From an uncultured Allorhizobium sp. (GTDB lineage Bacteria > Pseudomonadota > Alphaproteobacteria > Rhizobiales > Rhizobiaceae), in assembly GCA_958439205.1 (NCBI GenBank), contig OY288189.1, positions 1,503,001-1,567,000 of the forward strand: DNA of 64,000 nucleotides. Reading direction: 5' to 3'. Below, piece by piece: positions 47,642 to 55,958 of this stretch; position 1 is the stretch's first letter; every line of letters begins with the position of its first letter. The notes below the pieces were generated by a model that did no database searches, had not been told where the DNA came from, and was given only the letters and a program-made list of their open reading frames with translations. The translations under genes were made by a program, and so were the position numbers.

Positions 47642-48388
47642 ATGACCTGCCAGGGTTGCAAAAATGGGACCGCCTTCGAGTCGAGGTTTTCGATGGCATT
47701 TCAGCCCATCATAGATACCCGGCGTCGCGAGGTTTTCGCTCATGAGGCGCTCGTCCGTGGCCTTGATGGCAGCGGTGCCGTGTCGGTGCTCTCACTTGTC
47801 GATCCCGACAATCGCTACGCCTTCGACCAGCAATGTCGGGTCCGCGCCATCGAATTGGCCGCAAGCCTCTTTCCTCGCAACGCGATGCCGCATCTGTCGA
47901 TCAATTTCATGCCGAATGCCGTCTATGAGCCGCGCGCCTGCATTCGCCAGACGCTCGAGACCGCACGGCGTACCGACTTCCCGCTCGACCGCATCATTTT
48001 TGAGTTTACCGAAGTCGAGAAGCTCGACACCGCGCATCTCCTCAACATTCTCAGGAGCTACCGCGAGATCGGCTTCAAGACGGCGATCGACGATTTCGGC
48101 GCCGGTTATTCAGGCCTCAACCTTCTCACGCGCTTCCAGCCTGATCTGGTGAAACTCGACATGGATCTCATCCGGGGCATCGACACCGATACGGTGAAGC
48201 AGATCGTTGTCAGCCGGACGCTCGACATGCTGCGTGATCTCGGCGTGACTGCCGTTTGCGAAGGCGTGGAGACGGCGGGCGAGCTTCAGCTGTTGACGGA
48301 ACTCGGCGTGGATCTGATCCAGGGCTATTATATTGCCCGGCCGACCTTTGAGGGTCTCAGCCCCATTCCGACCGCGCTCGCCGCCTGA
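47642..48388 (+). CDS. Stand-alone EAL-domain c-di-GMP phosphodiesterase
   Basis: A 248-residue protein that is almost only an EAL domain. The catalytic residues are present: HEALVRG, SINFMPNAVY, FEFTEVEKL, DDFGAGYSG, VKLDMDLI, CEGVET and IQGYYIARP. A short N-terminal Cys pair, TCQGCKNG (residues 2-9), is added before the domain. It should hydrolyse cyclic di-GMP in the cytosol. ATG at 47642 follows TAGGAG. The 157 bases before it are AT-rich and probably hold its promoter. A strong hairpin follows. Confidence 0.9.
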   Translation: MTCQGCKNGTAFESRFSMAFQPIIDTRRREVFAHEALVRGLDGSGAVSVLSLVDPDNRYAFDQQCRVRAIELAASLFPRNAMPHLSINFMPNAVYEPRACIRQTLETARRTDFPLDRIIFEFTEVEKLDTAHLLNILRSYREIGFKTAIDDFGAGYSGLNLLTRFQPDLVKLDMDLIRGIDTDTVKQIVVSRTLDMLRDLGVTAVCEGVETAGELQLLTELGVDLIQGYYIARPTFEGLSPIPTALAA

Positions 48389-48412
48389 GCACTGTAAAAC
48401 CATATACAGAAG

Positions 48413-48443
48413 AAAGGGCCGCCCTCATGAGCGGCCCTTTCTC
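48413..48443 (+). terminator. Terminator after the EAL gene
   Basis: AAAGGGCCGC and GCGGCCCTTT form a perfect 10-base-pair stem around an 8-base loop, followed by CTCGTTT. The stem ends three bases before the recognisable usg homology begins. Confidence 0.8.
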
Positions 48444-48445
48444 GT

Positions 48446-48625
48446 TTGCAGACATTCCTCTGGCAGCATTACGACCTGGCGCCAAACTTTCCGGAAATGA
48501 CGAAATTCCTCGAATTCTGGCGGACCAATATCGACGGCGATCTGCATTCGGTGCGCTTCAGTCACCAGCGGCTGATCGGCCCGAATGAGTGGCGCAAGCT
48601 GGATGGAGAGTTCGACCTCCACTGA
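48446..48625 (+). pseudogene. usg: 5'-truncated usg (Usg-like family) remnant
   Basis: Reading from 48446 gives 59 codons to a TGA: it starts LQTFLWQHYDLAPNFPEM, continues KFLEFWRTNIDGDLHSVRF, and ends SHQRLIGPNEWRKLDGEFDLH. This is the C-terminal two thirds of the Usg-like family (usually about 85-95 residues, often beside trpF). The conserved first ~30 residues are missing: upstream there is a stop at 48428 and the EAL terminator, and no start codon with a ribosome site. No function is known for the intact protein. The reading frame is undamaged after the break, which suggests a recent truncation or an unusual start. Confidence 0.7.
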
Positions 48626-48713
48626 GGCTGCGGCATGCACCGGCCGAGGTGGAACAAGGGTGGCAGGAGGGCGTTAGCTGGCGTCGGATACCGCCAGCCC
48701 CGAGGATGCCAGC

Positions 48714-51368
48714 ATGCCATTTCCCGTTTCAACCTACCGCCTCCAATTTCGCGGTGGCATGGATTTCAACCGTGCCATCGGCCTCGTGCCTTATCTGAAG
48801 CGGCTCGGCATCACGCATCTCTACGCGTCGCCGGTTTTCGCCGCCACGGCAGGATCGACCCATGGGTATGACGTCACTGATGCGAACCTGATCGATCCCG
48901 TGCTTGGTGGTCGTGCGGGGCTGGAGCAGCTTGCAGCCGCGCTGAAGGCACAAGGGCTGGGTCTCATCCTAGACATCGTGCCGAACCATATGGCGGCGAG
49001 CCTGGAGAATCCTTGGTGGCGCAGCGTCATCGAGTGGGGAGAAGCCAGCCGCTACGGGCATTACTTCGACATCGACTGGAGCCAGCGGCTGACCCTGCCG
49101 TTTCTCGGAAAACCCTTCGAGCAGGCGGTGGTGGACGGTGAGATCTCGCTGACGCTCGACCGCAATGAGGGTGCGCTCGCCTTCAAGTACTTCGACAGCC
49201 TCTATCCGCTGAACCCTTCCACCTATCCGGCCGTGCTCAAGGGGTGCAGTGATCCAATGGCCGCTCCGCTTGGCGACCTCGGACGTCAGGCCAAGGCCAG
49301 CGATGAGCAGGCCTTTCACGATGCGGTGCTGACGCTTTGCGGTGAGCACGGCTGTGAACGGTTGCTACAGGAATTGAACGCCAAGGCACAGGCAGGGGAA
49401 TTCCTGCTCTTCCTGCATGATCTTCAACCATGGCGCCTGATGCATTGGAGCGAAGCGGCGAGAGGCCTGAGCTATCGGCGGTTCTTCGAAATCGCCGGTC
49501 TCGTTGGGCTGCGCGTGGAGGCAGAGGACGTTTTCGAGGCGGCGCACCGCACGGTGCTGCAACTGGTGCGTGCCGGACAGGTGGATGGGCTGCGTATCGA
49601 CCACGTGGACGGCCTTGCAGATCCGACTGCCTATCTGGAGCAGTTGCGGGCCGCCGTTGGACCGGAGATCCCGATCTACGTCGAGAAAATCCTGGCGTCC
49701 GGCGAAGAGTTGCCAGAGGCCTGGCCCGTGCAGGGCTCGACCGGCTACGAATTTATCGCGGCCCAGGTGCCTGTCCTTCTCGACCCCGCAGGCTTCCTTG
49801 CCATGCGAGAGGCCTATGCTGACGTCGCCGGGCCCCAGGCTCCAGTCGCAGAGAAAATGCGGGACGCGAAACTGCAGATGATCCGGGTGAATTTTGCCGG
49901 TGAGGTGAAGGCGCTGGTTGAACTGAGTTCGCGCCTGCTCGGGCAATCGACAGACCTGGTTCGAAGGGCGCTCGAGGAGTTGCTGCTCGCCTTCCCGCGC
50001 TACCGAACCTATGGCAGCGAACAGGGCATGCCGGCTTCAGACCGCGCCCTGCTTGATGACGTGCTGTCGTCTGTCACCGACCGGCTCGGGGGCGATGCCC
50101 AGGCGGTGGCAGAGGATCTGGTCACCCTGCTCAAGGGTGACGGCGTTGCGGCGGAGAACCGCTCATCGGCAGCGACCTTCCGTCGTCGCTTCCAGCAGTT
50201 GACTGGCCCGCTGATGGCCAAGTCGCTCGAAGACACCCTGTTCTTCCGCCATGTCGAATTCCTGGCCCTCAACGAGGTGGGCGGCGAACTCGAGCCGGAA
50301 GAGGGCGGCTTGGCGCACTTCCATGCCGAAATGCAGCGGCGGGCGGAGCACCAGCCGCTTGGTCTTTCGGCCTCATCCACCCATGACACCAAGCGCGGCG
50401 AGGATGCCCGCGCCCGCCTCTTTGCGCTCGCCGAAGATGCCCCTCGTTTCGCCCGGCTGATCGAAGGGTGGCGCAAGGCGCATGAGAGTGCCGTCATCGA
50501 CATCGACGCACAGATGGCGCCGGAGCCGGAAGTGCAGTGGATGATCTTCCAAGCCCTGATCGGTCACTGGCCGGTCGATCTCAGTACCGACGACCGGGAC
50601 GGCCTGTCGGATTTTGCAGAGCGTGTCACGGCCTTCGTTGAAAAATCCCTGCGGGAGGCGAAGCTTCGGACCGACTGGAGCAAGGTGAATGCCGAGTATG
50701 AGGCCGCAGTTGCCGAATACGTGCGCACACTGCTGGGCGATCACGACTTCGTCGTCGAGTTGGTGCGGGAGATCCAGCCTTTGATCCGGGCAGGACTGGT
50801 CAACGGACTGACCCAGACCGTGATCAAACTCACGGCGCCCGGTATTCCGGATATCTACCAGGGGAGCGAAGCGATTGATCTGAGTTTCGTCGATCCTGAC
50901 AATCGACGCCTGCCGATGTTCGATACGCTCTGTGAGTTCGATCCCGAGGCGCCGTTTGCCTTTGCGGACGAGCGTGCGCTGAAGGAGGGATGGCTGAAGC
51001 AGGCCGTGGTCGGTCGCGGTCTCGCGCTGCGAAACAGCCATCCGACGCTTTTCCTTGAAGGACGGTATATGCCGCTGACGGTCACTGGGCAGCGCCAGGC
51101 CCACGTCGTGGCTTTCGCCCGGGAGAGGGATGGCCTCTGCGCCGTGACGTTTGCCTGCCGTCTGCCGGTTGCGATGCTGAGGGAGGGCGAAGGACTGGTC
51201 TCTGCCGAGTTCTGGGGTGACACGGTCGTCGAATTGCCGGAGTGTGTTGTGGGGCGGACTTTGACCGGTGTGCTGACAGGGCGCAGCTTTGCGGGTGACA
51301 AGGTGCTAGCTCTGCGCGACCTCATGGATGGTCAGACGGTGGTCATGCTGATGTCAGAGGTGGGGTGA
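48714..51368 (+). CDS. treY: Malto-oligosyltrehalose synthase TreY
   Basis: An 884-residue GH13 enzyme. It opens STYRLQFRGGMDF as TreY proteins do, and has the four GH13 regions: DIVPNHMA, GLRIDHVDGL (nucleophile Asp), IYVEKIL (acid Glu) and SSTHDTKRGED. It isomerises the reducing end of maltodextrins to an alpha,alpha-1,1 linkage, after which TreZ releases trehalose. Length is typical once the family's long insertions are counted. ATG at 48714 follows GAGGA. TreZ, GlgX and malQ are not in the window, so TreY is separated from its usual partners here. Confidence 0.95.
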   Translation: MPFPVSTYRLQFRGGMDFNRAIGLVPYLKRLGITHLYASPVFAATAGSTHGYDVTDANLIDPVLGGRAGLEQLAAALKAQGLGLILDIVPNHMAASLENPWWRSVIEWGEASRYGHYFDIDWSQRLTLPFLGKPFEQAVVDGEISLTLDRNEGALAFKYFDSLYPLNPSTYPAVLKGCSDPMAAPLGDLGRQAKASDEQAFHDAVLTLCGEHGCERLLQELNAKAQAGEFLLFLHDLQPWRLMHWSEAARGLSYRRFFEIAGLVGLRVEAEDVFEAAHRTVLQLVRAGQVDGLRIDHVDGLADPTAYLEQLRAAVGPEIPIYVEKILASGEELPEAWPVQGSTGYEFIAAQVPVLLDPAGFLAMREAYADVAGPQAPVAEKMRDAKLQMIRVNFAGEVKALVELSSRLLGQSTDLVRRALEELLLAFPRYRTYGSEQGMPASDRALLDDVLSSVTDRLGGDAQAVAEDLVTLLKGDGVAAENRSSAATFRRRFQQLTGPLMAKSLEDTLFFRHVEFLALNEVGGELEPEEGGLAHFHAEMQRRAEHQPLGLSASSTHDTKRGEDARARLFALAEDAPRFARLIEGWRKAHESAVIDIDAQMAPEPEVQWMIFQALIGHWPVDLSTDDRDGLSDFAERVTAFVEKSLREAKLRTDWSKVNAEYEAAVAEYVRTLLGDHDFVVELVREIQPLIRAGLVNGLTQTVIKLTAPGIPDIYQGSEAIDLSFVDPDNRRLPMFDTLCEFDPEAPFAFADERALKEGWLKQAVVGRGLALRNSHPTLFLEGRYMPLTVTGQRQAHVVAFARERDGLCAVTFACRLPVAMLREGEGLVSAEFWGDTVVELPECVVGRTLTGVLTGRSFAGDKVLALRDLMDGQTVVMLMSEVG

Positions 51369-51384
51369 GATGGGCTTGGGTGCG

Positions 51385-51437
51385 GATGCGCCTTAGGGCG
51401 CATCGCATCTTTCGACGCCGCCGCCCTCAGGCGGCGG
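51385..51437. terminator. Tandem hairpins between treY and the DUF982 gene
   Basis: Two perfect 8-base-pair hairpins follow one another: GATGCGCC/GGCGCATC (51385-51404) and CCGCCGCC/GGCGGCGG (51418-51437), the second overlapping the DUF982 stop. The T-rich stretch between them is short (TCTTTC), so terminator function is likely but not certain. Confidence 0.5.
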
Positions 51438-51726
51438 ATCGGGCTCGCGGCAGGAAGCTCACGAGTTTCTGCGGGTTCGAACACTGGGTCATGCCAGCTT
51501 CATGGGCAGCCGCGATAAAGGCGCTTCGGGCAAGTTCTGTCGCCCGCGAACTCCGCAAGGCGTTCTGGCACAGGCGCAGAGCCCGCTGATAGGCATCGCC
51601 GCGCCGGGTCGGCCATTCCGCGTCGAGAAAATCGAGCGCGTCATAGGCATTCAGGAAACGCCGCGTCAGGCCACAGGGCAGTTCGAGCTCGACGGGGATG
51701 TTCCAGGTAAAATCGGCTTCAGTCAT
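51427..51726 (-). CDS. DUF982 domain protein
   Basis: A 99-residue protein with the rhizobial DUF982 pattern: PVELELPCGLTRRF, then AYDALDFLDAEWPTRRGDAYQRAL, LCQNAL and ARSAFIAAAHEAGM. The function is unknown; the family is expanded in rhizobia. ATG at 51726 follows GGAGG; a longer frame to 51789 is not needed. Confidence 0.8.
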   Translation of the reverse strand: MTEADFTWNIPVELELPCGLTRRFLNAYDALDFLDAEWPTRRGDAYQRALRLCQNALRSSRATELARSAFIAAAHEAGMTQCSNPQKLVSFLPRARSAA

Positions 51727-51814
51727 GCCTTCCTCCATTTCGCAGCGGTGAACTCGCAAGCGGCTCACCGGTTCCCGGAAGGCGATCAAATAAAAATGTT
51801 AGGATATTGATTTT

Positions 51815-52654
51815 TCAGGTGTGGTTCCGGTTTTCCGCCTCGCGGCGCTCCAGCCAGACTGTCGTGTCATTGCCTGCAATTCGGCTCGCTGTGACGATAT
51901 CGGCCCCGCCCAGGAGGCAGTTGATCAAGGCGCCGCTGAAGCTGTCGCCAGCGCCGATGGTGTCGGGAACAGAGACGGTGCGGTCAAGCGCCACGGTGTG
52001 CTCGATCTGCCCGTCAATGATCGAGATGGCGGCCGGGCCATCGGTCATCACGAGGTGGGTGAGGCGTTCCGATCCGAGCCGTCGTGCCCGGCGCCACGCA
52101 TCGGCCATGGAGACACCGGGCAAGTCCGCTTTGGAGCCGACCATGATGTCGGCGGCGCGGGGCTCGCCTTCACGCAACGGAAATTGCGATACGACGAGGG
52201 CTGCGCTTTCCAGCGAGGCGAGGATCGTTTGCGGTAGCTTCGGTGCGTTCACATAGAAAGCGTCGGCATGGACAGGCTCGTCGAGCAGGAAGGTGCGCGA
52301 CAGGCGCCGTTCACTCGACAGGATCGTGCGCTCGCCCGTGGGATCGAGCAGGATGTCGGCAAAATCGGTCTCGCCCTCACGGCGGGCAATGAGGCTCGTG
52401 TCGAAGCCTGCAGCCTCTAGATCGGCGAGTGCCGCTTTGCCGTGGGCGTCGCTCATCAGGTTCGAAAGCAGCGCCACATCGTGGCCAAGGTCGAGCAGGC
52501 GTCTGGCGGTAAAGTATCCGCCGCCGCCGAGACGGGTCTCCCGCGACGACCAGGCGATGCGTCCTCCGGCGCGAAGCGGCTCCGTCAGCCGCCAGATGCG
52601 GTCGTGATTGATGTGGCCGATGACGACGACGCGCTTGTCGACGGACTTGGTCAT
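51815..52654 (-). CDS. PfkB-family carbohydrate kinase
   Basis: A 279-residue ribokinase-family protein with the GGGGYFTARRL sugar-binding segment (residues ~43-53) and the C-terminal signature DTIGAGDSFSGAL holding the catalytic Asp. It phosphorylates a sugar or nucleoside; the substrate is not evident. Its ATG overlaps the stop of the LacI gene (ATGA), so it is co-expressed with the repressor and probably feeds from the same substrate as the divergent thuAB-like genes. Confidence 0.85.
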   Translation of the reverse strand: MTKSVDKRVVVIGHINHDRIWRLTEPLRAGGRIAWSSRETRLGGGGYFTARRLLDLGHDVALLSNLMSDAHGKAALADLEAAGFDTSLIARREGETDFADILLDPTGERTILSSERRLSRTFLLDEPVHADAFYVNAPKLPQTILASLESAALVVSQFPLREGEPRAADIMVGSKADLPGVSMADAWRRARRLGSERLTHLVMTDGPAAISIIDGQIEHTVALDRTVSVPDTIGAGDSFSGALINCLLGGADIVTASRIAGNDTTVWLERREAENRNHT

Positions 52655-53679
52655 TCGTCTTTTTCCTTTGGTGCCGGTCGGCTCGTCTCGCGCAGGATCA
52701 GTTCGATCGGCCAGAGCTCCCTGATGTCTGATGGCTCGCGACCCGCCAGCATTTCCAGCGCCAGGTCGGCAATGCGGGTGCCGGCAGCGCGGATCGAGGA
52801 TCGGGTGGTCGACAGAGCGGGCACCATGTTTTCTGCTGTCAGATAGGGGAAGACATCGTCATGGGCGATGACCGAGATGTCCTGGCCGATGATCAGGTTT
52901 CTCGAACGGGCTGCACGGTAGACACCGAGTGCCGTCATCATTGAGCCCGCAACAAAAGCCGTGGGGCGCGGGCTTTCGTCCAGCATCGAGCAGGCGAAGC
53001 GGAAGCCGATCTCGTCGGTGAAGTCGCCATGGGTCACAAGCTTCGGGTCGAAGTCCACTCCGCAAGATGCGAGCGCCGCCTTGTAGCCAGCAAGCCGATG
53101 CAGCGTGAAGGTCAGGCCCTCCCGGCCATTTAGCAGTGCGATGCGGCGGTGCCCGAGATCCAGCAAATGCTCTGTGCTGCGGCGGATCGCGCCTTCGTTG
53201 TCGATGTCCAGCCAGGCATGCGGCACATCGGTTTCCGAGCGACCATGCACGATGAAGGGCAGTTTCAGCTGGTGGAGAAGGGCGATGCGCGGGTCCCTGG
53301 GACGCGGTGAATGGATGACAACGGCGTCGACCCGACGGCTTTCCGCCAGGCGCCGGTATAGCTGGAGTTCATCCGCCGTGTCGTGTTCGGTCATCGGCGT
53401 GATCAGGATGTCGATATCCTCGCCGCTCAGGCGCTCTGCCATGCCGCTCATGAATTCGGAAAACTGGTAGTCGCTGGCCCTGGTCATCACCACGCCGATT
53501 GCGCCCGCCCGTCCGGTCGCAAGCCGCACCGCATTGATATTGGGCCGGTAGCCGAGGCGGGCGGCCTCCTCCATCACACGCGCGCGCGTGGCCTCGTTCA
53601 CCTCGGGATAACCGCTGAGCGCGCGGCTCACCGTCGTCGGTGACAGTCCGATATGCTGGGCGAATTCCTTGAGCTTCAT
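52651..53679 (-). CDS. LacI-family transcriptional regulator
   Basis: A 342-residue LacI protein: helix-turn-helix and hinge at residues 1-60 (MKLKEFAQHIGLSPTTVSRALSG, then LGYRPNINAVRLATGRAGAIG, in separate stretches) and a ribose-binding-type effector domain. In the position of ThuR, the LacI-type regulator of thu genes in Sinorhizobium, though thuEFGK are not here. It is divergent from thuAB and co-transcribed with a PfkB kinase. Two near-identical operator-like sites lie in the gap. Confidence 0.9.
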   Translation of the reverse strand: MKLKEFAQHIGLSPTTVSRALSGYPEVNEATRARVMEEAARLGYRPNINAVRLATGRAGAIGVVMTRASDYQFSEFMSGMAERLSGEDIDILITPMTEHDTADELQLYRRLAESRRVDAVVIHSPRPRDPRIALLHQLKLPFIVHGRSETDVPHAWLDIDNEGAIRRSTEHLLDLGHRRIALLNGREGLTFTLHRLAGYKAALASCGVDFDPKLVTHGDFTDEIGFRFACSMLDESPRPTAFVAGSMMTALGVYRAARSRNLIIGQDISVIAHDDVFPYLTAENMVPALSTTRSSIRAAGTRIADLALEMLAGREPSDIRELWPIELILRETSRPAPKEKDE

Positions 53680-53768
53680 TCCTGTCGTCGAACCCCGGCG
53701 GGAACATCTCCGCTTTTGTCGGCTTATGTCATGCCATGGCGCATTCTGGCAATTCTATACCCCTGATG

Positions 53769-53785
53769 TCAAAGCGCTTCCAAAT
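53769..53785. promoter_or_regulatory. Candidate LacI operator 1
   Basis: TCAAAGCGCTTCCAAAT, with the AAGCGCTT palindrome common to LacI-type operators, lies about 90 bases upstream of the LacI start. Confidence 0.6.
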
Positions 53786-53891
53786 AACCTTTGTTTTCAG
53801 GGCGTAGAACTGGGGTTCGGAATGGCTGGATGAGTCGGAAGAGTCCCAAAATGCCATTTGACAGCAGATTATCGGCCTGCAAAACTCGAAA

Positions 53892-53908
53892 TCAAACCGC
53901 TTTCAAAT
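53892..53908. promoter_or_regulatory. Candidate LacI operator 2
   Basis: TCAAACCGCTTTCAAAT matches operator 1 at 15 of 17 bases in the same orientation, 123 bases further on and 114 bases before thuA. Confidence 0.6.
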
Positions 53909-54021
53909 TTTTGTCTTCTGCCCTAGTTTCGATCCTATTCATTCCTAGGTCAGTGGGGCGACGGTTTCGTCGAGGCATTGCTGATGGGCGGTTGTCCAGG
54001 TCCTAACCAAGGAGAATTCAG

Positions 54022-54807
54022 ATGACGATCAGAACGGTTGTCTGGGGTGAAAACATCCACGAACGCGAAAACGCCATTGTCCGGGATATCTATCCCGACG
54101 GCATGCATGCGACGATCGCCAGCGCCTTGAACAAGGATCCCGAGATCGAAGCCACGACCGCGACGCTGCAGGAACCGGAGCACGGCCTTCCGGTCGATCG
54201 GTTGGCTGAAACCGACGTGCTTGTCTGGTGGGGCCACAAGGCGCATGGCGAGGTCTCTGATGAGATCGTCGAGCGGGTGGCGAAGCGGGTCTGGGAAGGC
54301 ATGGGGCTGCTCGTGCTGCATTCCGGTCATTTCGCCAAGCTCTTCAAGCGGCTGATGGGCACGCCCTGCGCGCTGAAATGGCGCGAGGCAGGCGAGCGCG
54401 AGCGGATCTGGACGGTCAATCCCGGCCATCCGATCGCTGCCGGTATCCCTGAGAATTTTGTGCTGGAAAACGAAGAAATGTACGGCGAGTTCTTCTCCGT
54501 GCCGGAGCCGCTGGAGACCGTGTTCATCTCCTGGTTCGCCGGTGGCGAGGTGTTTCGCTCGGGCCTGACCTGGCGTCGCGGAGCGGGCAATATCTTCTAT
54601 TTCCGCCCCGGCCACGAGACCTATCCGACCTATCACGATGCCAATGTGCAGCAGGTCATCCGCAATGGGGTGAAGTGGGCCTATAATCCGATGCCGCGTT
54701 ACGCCGCCGTGCATGATGCGCCGAATGTCCCGGTCGAGCAGGCGCTGGAGCCGATCACCGAGCGCGGTCCACGTCTCCATCAGGCCGGTGAGGAAGGCTA
54801 CAAATGA
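54022..54807 (+). CDS. thuA: ThuA-domain protein (trehalose utilisation type)
   Basis: A 261-residue ThuA-fold protein: [35 protein letters not shown] and [14 protein letters not shown]. ThuA and ThuB of Sinorhizobium catabolise trehalose and related disaccharides through a 3-keto intermediate, ThuA acting after the dehydrogenase. ATG at 54022 follows AAGGAG. It overlaps the next gene by ATGA. Rhizobia carry several ThuA paralogues, so another sugar substrate is possible; no thuEFGK transporter lies beside it. Confidence 0.85.
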   Translation: MTIRTVVWGENIHERENAIVRDIYPDGMHATIASALNKDPEIEATTATLQEPEHGLPVDRLAETDVLVWWGHKAHGEVSDEIVERVAKRVWEGMGLLVLHSGHFAKLFKRLMGTPCALKWREAGERERIWTVNPGHPIAAGIPENFVLENEEMYGEFFSVPEPLETVFISWFAGGEVFRSGLTWRRGAGNIFYFRPGHETYPTYHDANVQQVIRNGVKWAYNPMPRYAAVHDAPNVPVEQALEPITERGPRLHQAGEEGYK

Positions 54808-55862
54808 GCACTGCCCCCATTCGTCTTCTGGTGCTCGGCACCGGTGGCATGGCCAATACCCATGCGATGAATTTCTCGACGATATCTGACGTGCAGCTTG
54901 TTGCGGCCGTCGATCTCGACATGGCCACCGTGCGTGGCTTTGCTGCTCGGCACAACATTCCCAACACCTTCACTTCGCTCGAGGAGGCCATCGCCTGGGG
55001 TGAATTCGATGCCGTCACCAATGTGACGCCGGACAAGGTCCATTATCCGACGACGCTGAAGCTGCTTGCTGCCGGCAAGCATGTCATGTGCGAGAAGCCT
55101 TTGGCCGAGAATTATGCCAAGGCCGACGAGATGGCGACGGCGGCGGAAATGGCCGGCCTCGTCAACATGGTCAACCTCACCTATCGCAATGTCGCGCAGG
55201 TGCAGAAGGCGCGGCAGATGGTGCTGGGCGGCGAGATCGGGAAGGTGCGCCACATCGAGGCCTCCTACCTGCAGAGCTGGCTCGTCTCCAAGGCCTGGGG
55301 TGACTGGTCGACCGAGAGTCAGTGGCTCTGGCGGCTGTCGACCAAACACGGCTCGAACGGTGTGCTGGGCGATGTCGGCATCCATATTCTCGACTTCGTC
55401 GGCTATGGCGCGGCGACTGACATCGATCATGTCTTCGCGCGGCTGAAGACCTTCGAAAAGGCGCCGGGCAACAAGATCGGCGAATATGATCTCGACGCCA
55501 ATGACAGCTTCACAATGACCGCCGAGTTCACCAACGGCGCGATGGGCGTGATCCATGCGAGCCGCTGGGCGACGGGGCATCTGAACGAGTTGCGCCTCCG
55601 GGTGCATGGCGACAAAGGCGCGCTGGAGGTCATCCACCGCCTGGATGGCTCCAGCCTCAGGGCCTGCCTGCAGGAAGATGTCGAAAAGGCCGTCTGGCGG
55701 GAGATCGAGGTCGATCCGGTGGAGACGAATTATCAGAAGTTCATCACCGCGATCCGCTCTGGCTATATGCAGGAGCCGAGCTTCCGGCATGCCGCGAACC
55801 TGCAGAAGATTCTCGATCTTGCCATGCTGACCGAAGTCGAGCGGCGCGAACTCGTCGTCTGA
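54804..55862 (+). CDS. thuB: Gfo/Idh/MocA-family dehydrogenase, ThuB-like
   Basis: A 352-residue NAD(P)-dependent oxidoreductase. The N-terminal Rossmann motif is [21 protein letters not shown] carries the catalytic Lys, and [14 protein letters not shown] the active-site Asp/His. In the ThuAB pathway ThuB oxidises the 3-hydroxyl of the disaccharide. The ATGA overlap with thuA and the divergent LacI gene support that role; the family is broad, so the exact substrate remains inferred. Confidence 0.83.
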   Translation: MSTAPIRLLVLGTGGMANTHAMNFSTISDVQLVAAVDLDMATVRGFAARHNIPNTFTSLEEAIAWGEFDAVTNVTPDKVHYPTTLKLLAAGKHVMCEKPLAENYAKADEMATAAEMAGLVNMVNLTYRNVAQVQKARQMVLGGEIGKVRHIEASYLQSWLVSKAWGDWSTESQWLWRLSTKHGSNGVLGDVGIHILDFVGYGAATDIDHVFARLKTFEKAPGNKIGEYDLDANDSFTMTAEFTNGAMGVIHASRWATGHLNELRLRVHGDKGALEVIHRLDGSSLRACLQEDVEKAVWREIEVDPVETNYQKFITAIRSGYMQEPSFRHAANLQKILDLAMLTEVERRELVV

Positions 55863-55884
55863 TATCTTGTCTGCCAACAAACGA

Positions 55885-55916
55885 AAGCGCCGCCCGAGGA
55901 GGTTCGGGCGGCGCTT
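55885..55916. terminator. Terminator between thuB and iolG
   Basis: A perfect 13-base-pair stem (55885-55897 with 55904-55916) around a 6-base loop lies between the converging genes. Flanking CGAAA and TTCC make it usable in both directions. Confidence 0.85.
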
Positions 55917-55958
55917 CCATTCTGCGTGACCTTGCGGCCACGCGCGAGCTGTTGATCG

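Larger units (their letters stand above)
53680..54021. other. 342-base control region between the LacI gene and thuA
   Basis: No gene is visible. The region is more AT-rich than its flanks, especially 53760-53950, and holds two operator-like sites. An open stretch at 53791-54006 has no codon pattern or ribosome site. GGAG at 54011-54014 is the thuA ribosome site. Confidence 0.6.

Noticed and set aside
48426..48593. ATG-started frame over the usg remnant
   Set aside because: It is the out-of-frame reading of the same bases; only the frame from 48446 resembles the Usg family.
53791..54006. 71-codon open frame in the LacI-thuA gap
   Set aside because: No ribosome site, no coding-type third-position bias, and it covers an operator candidate.
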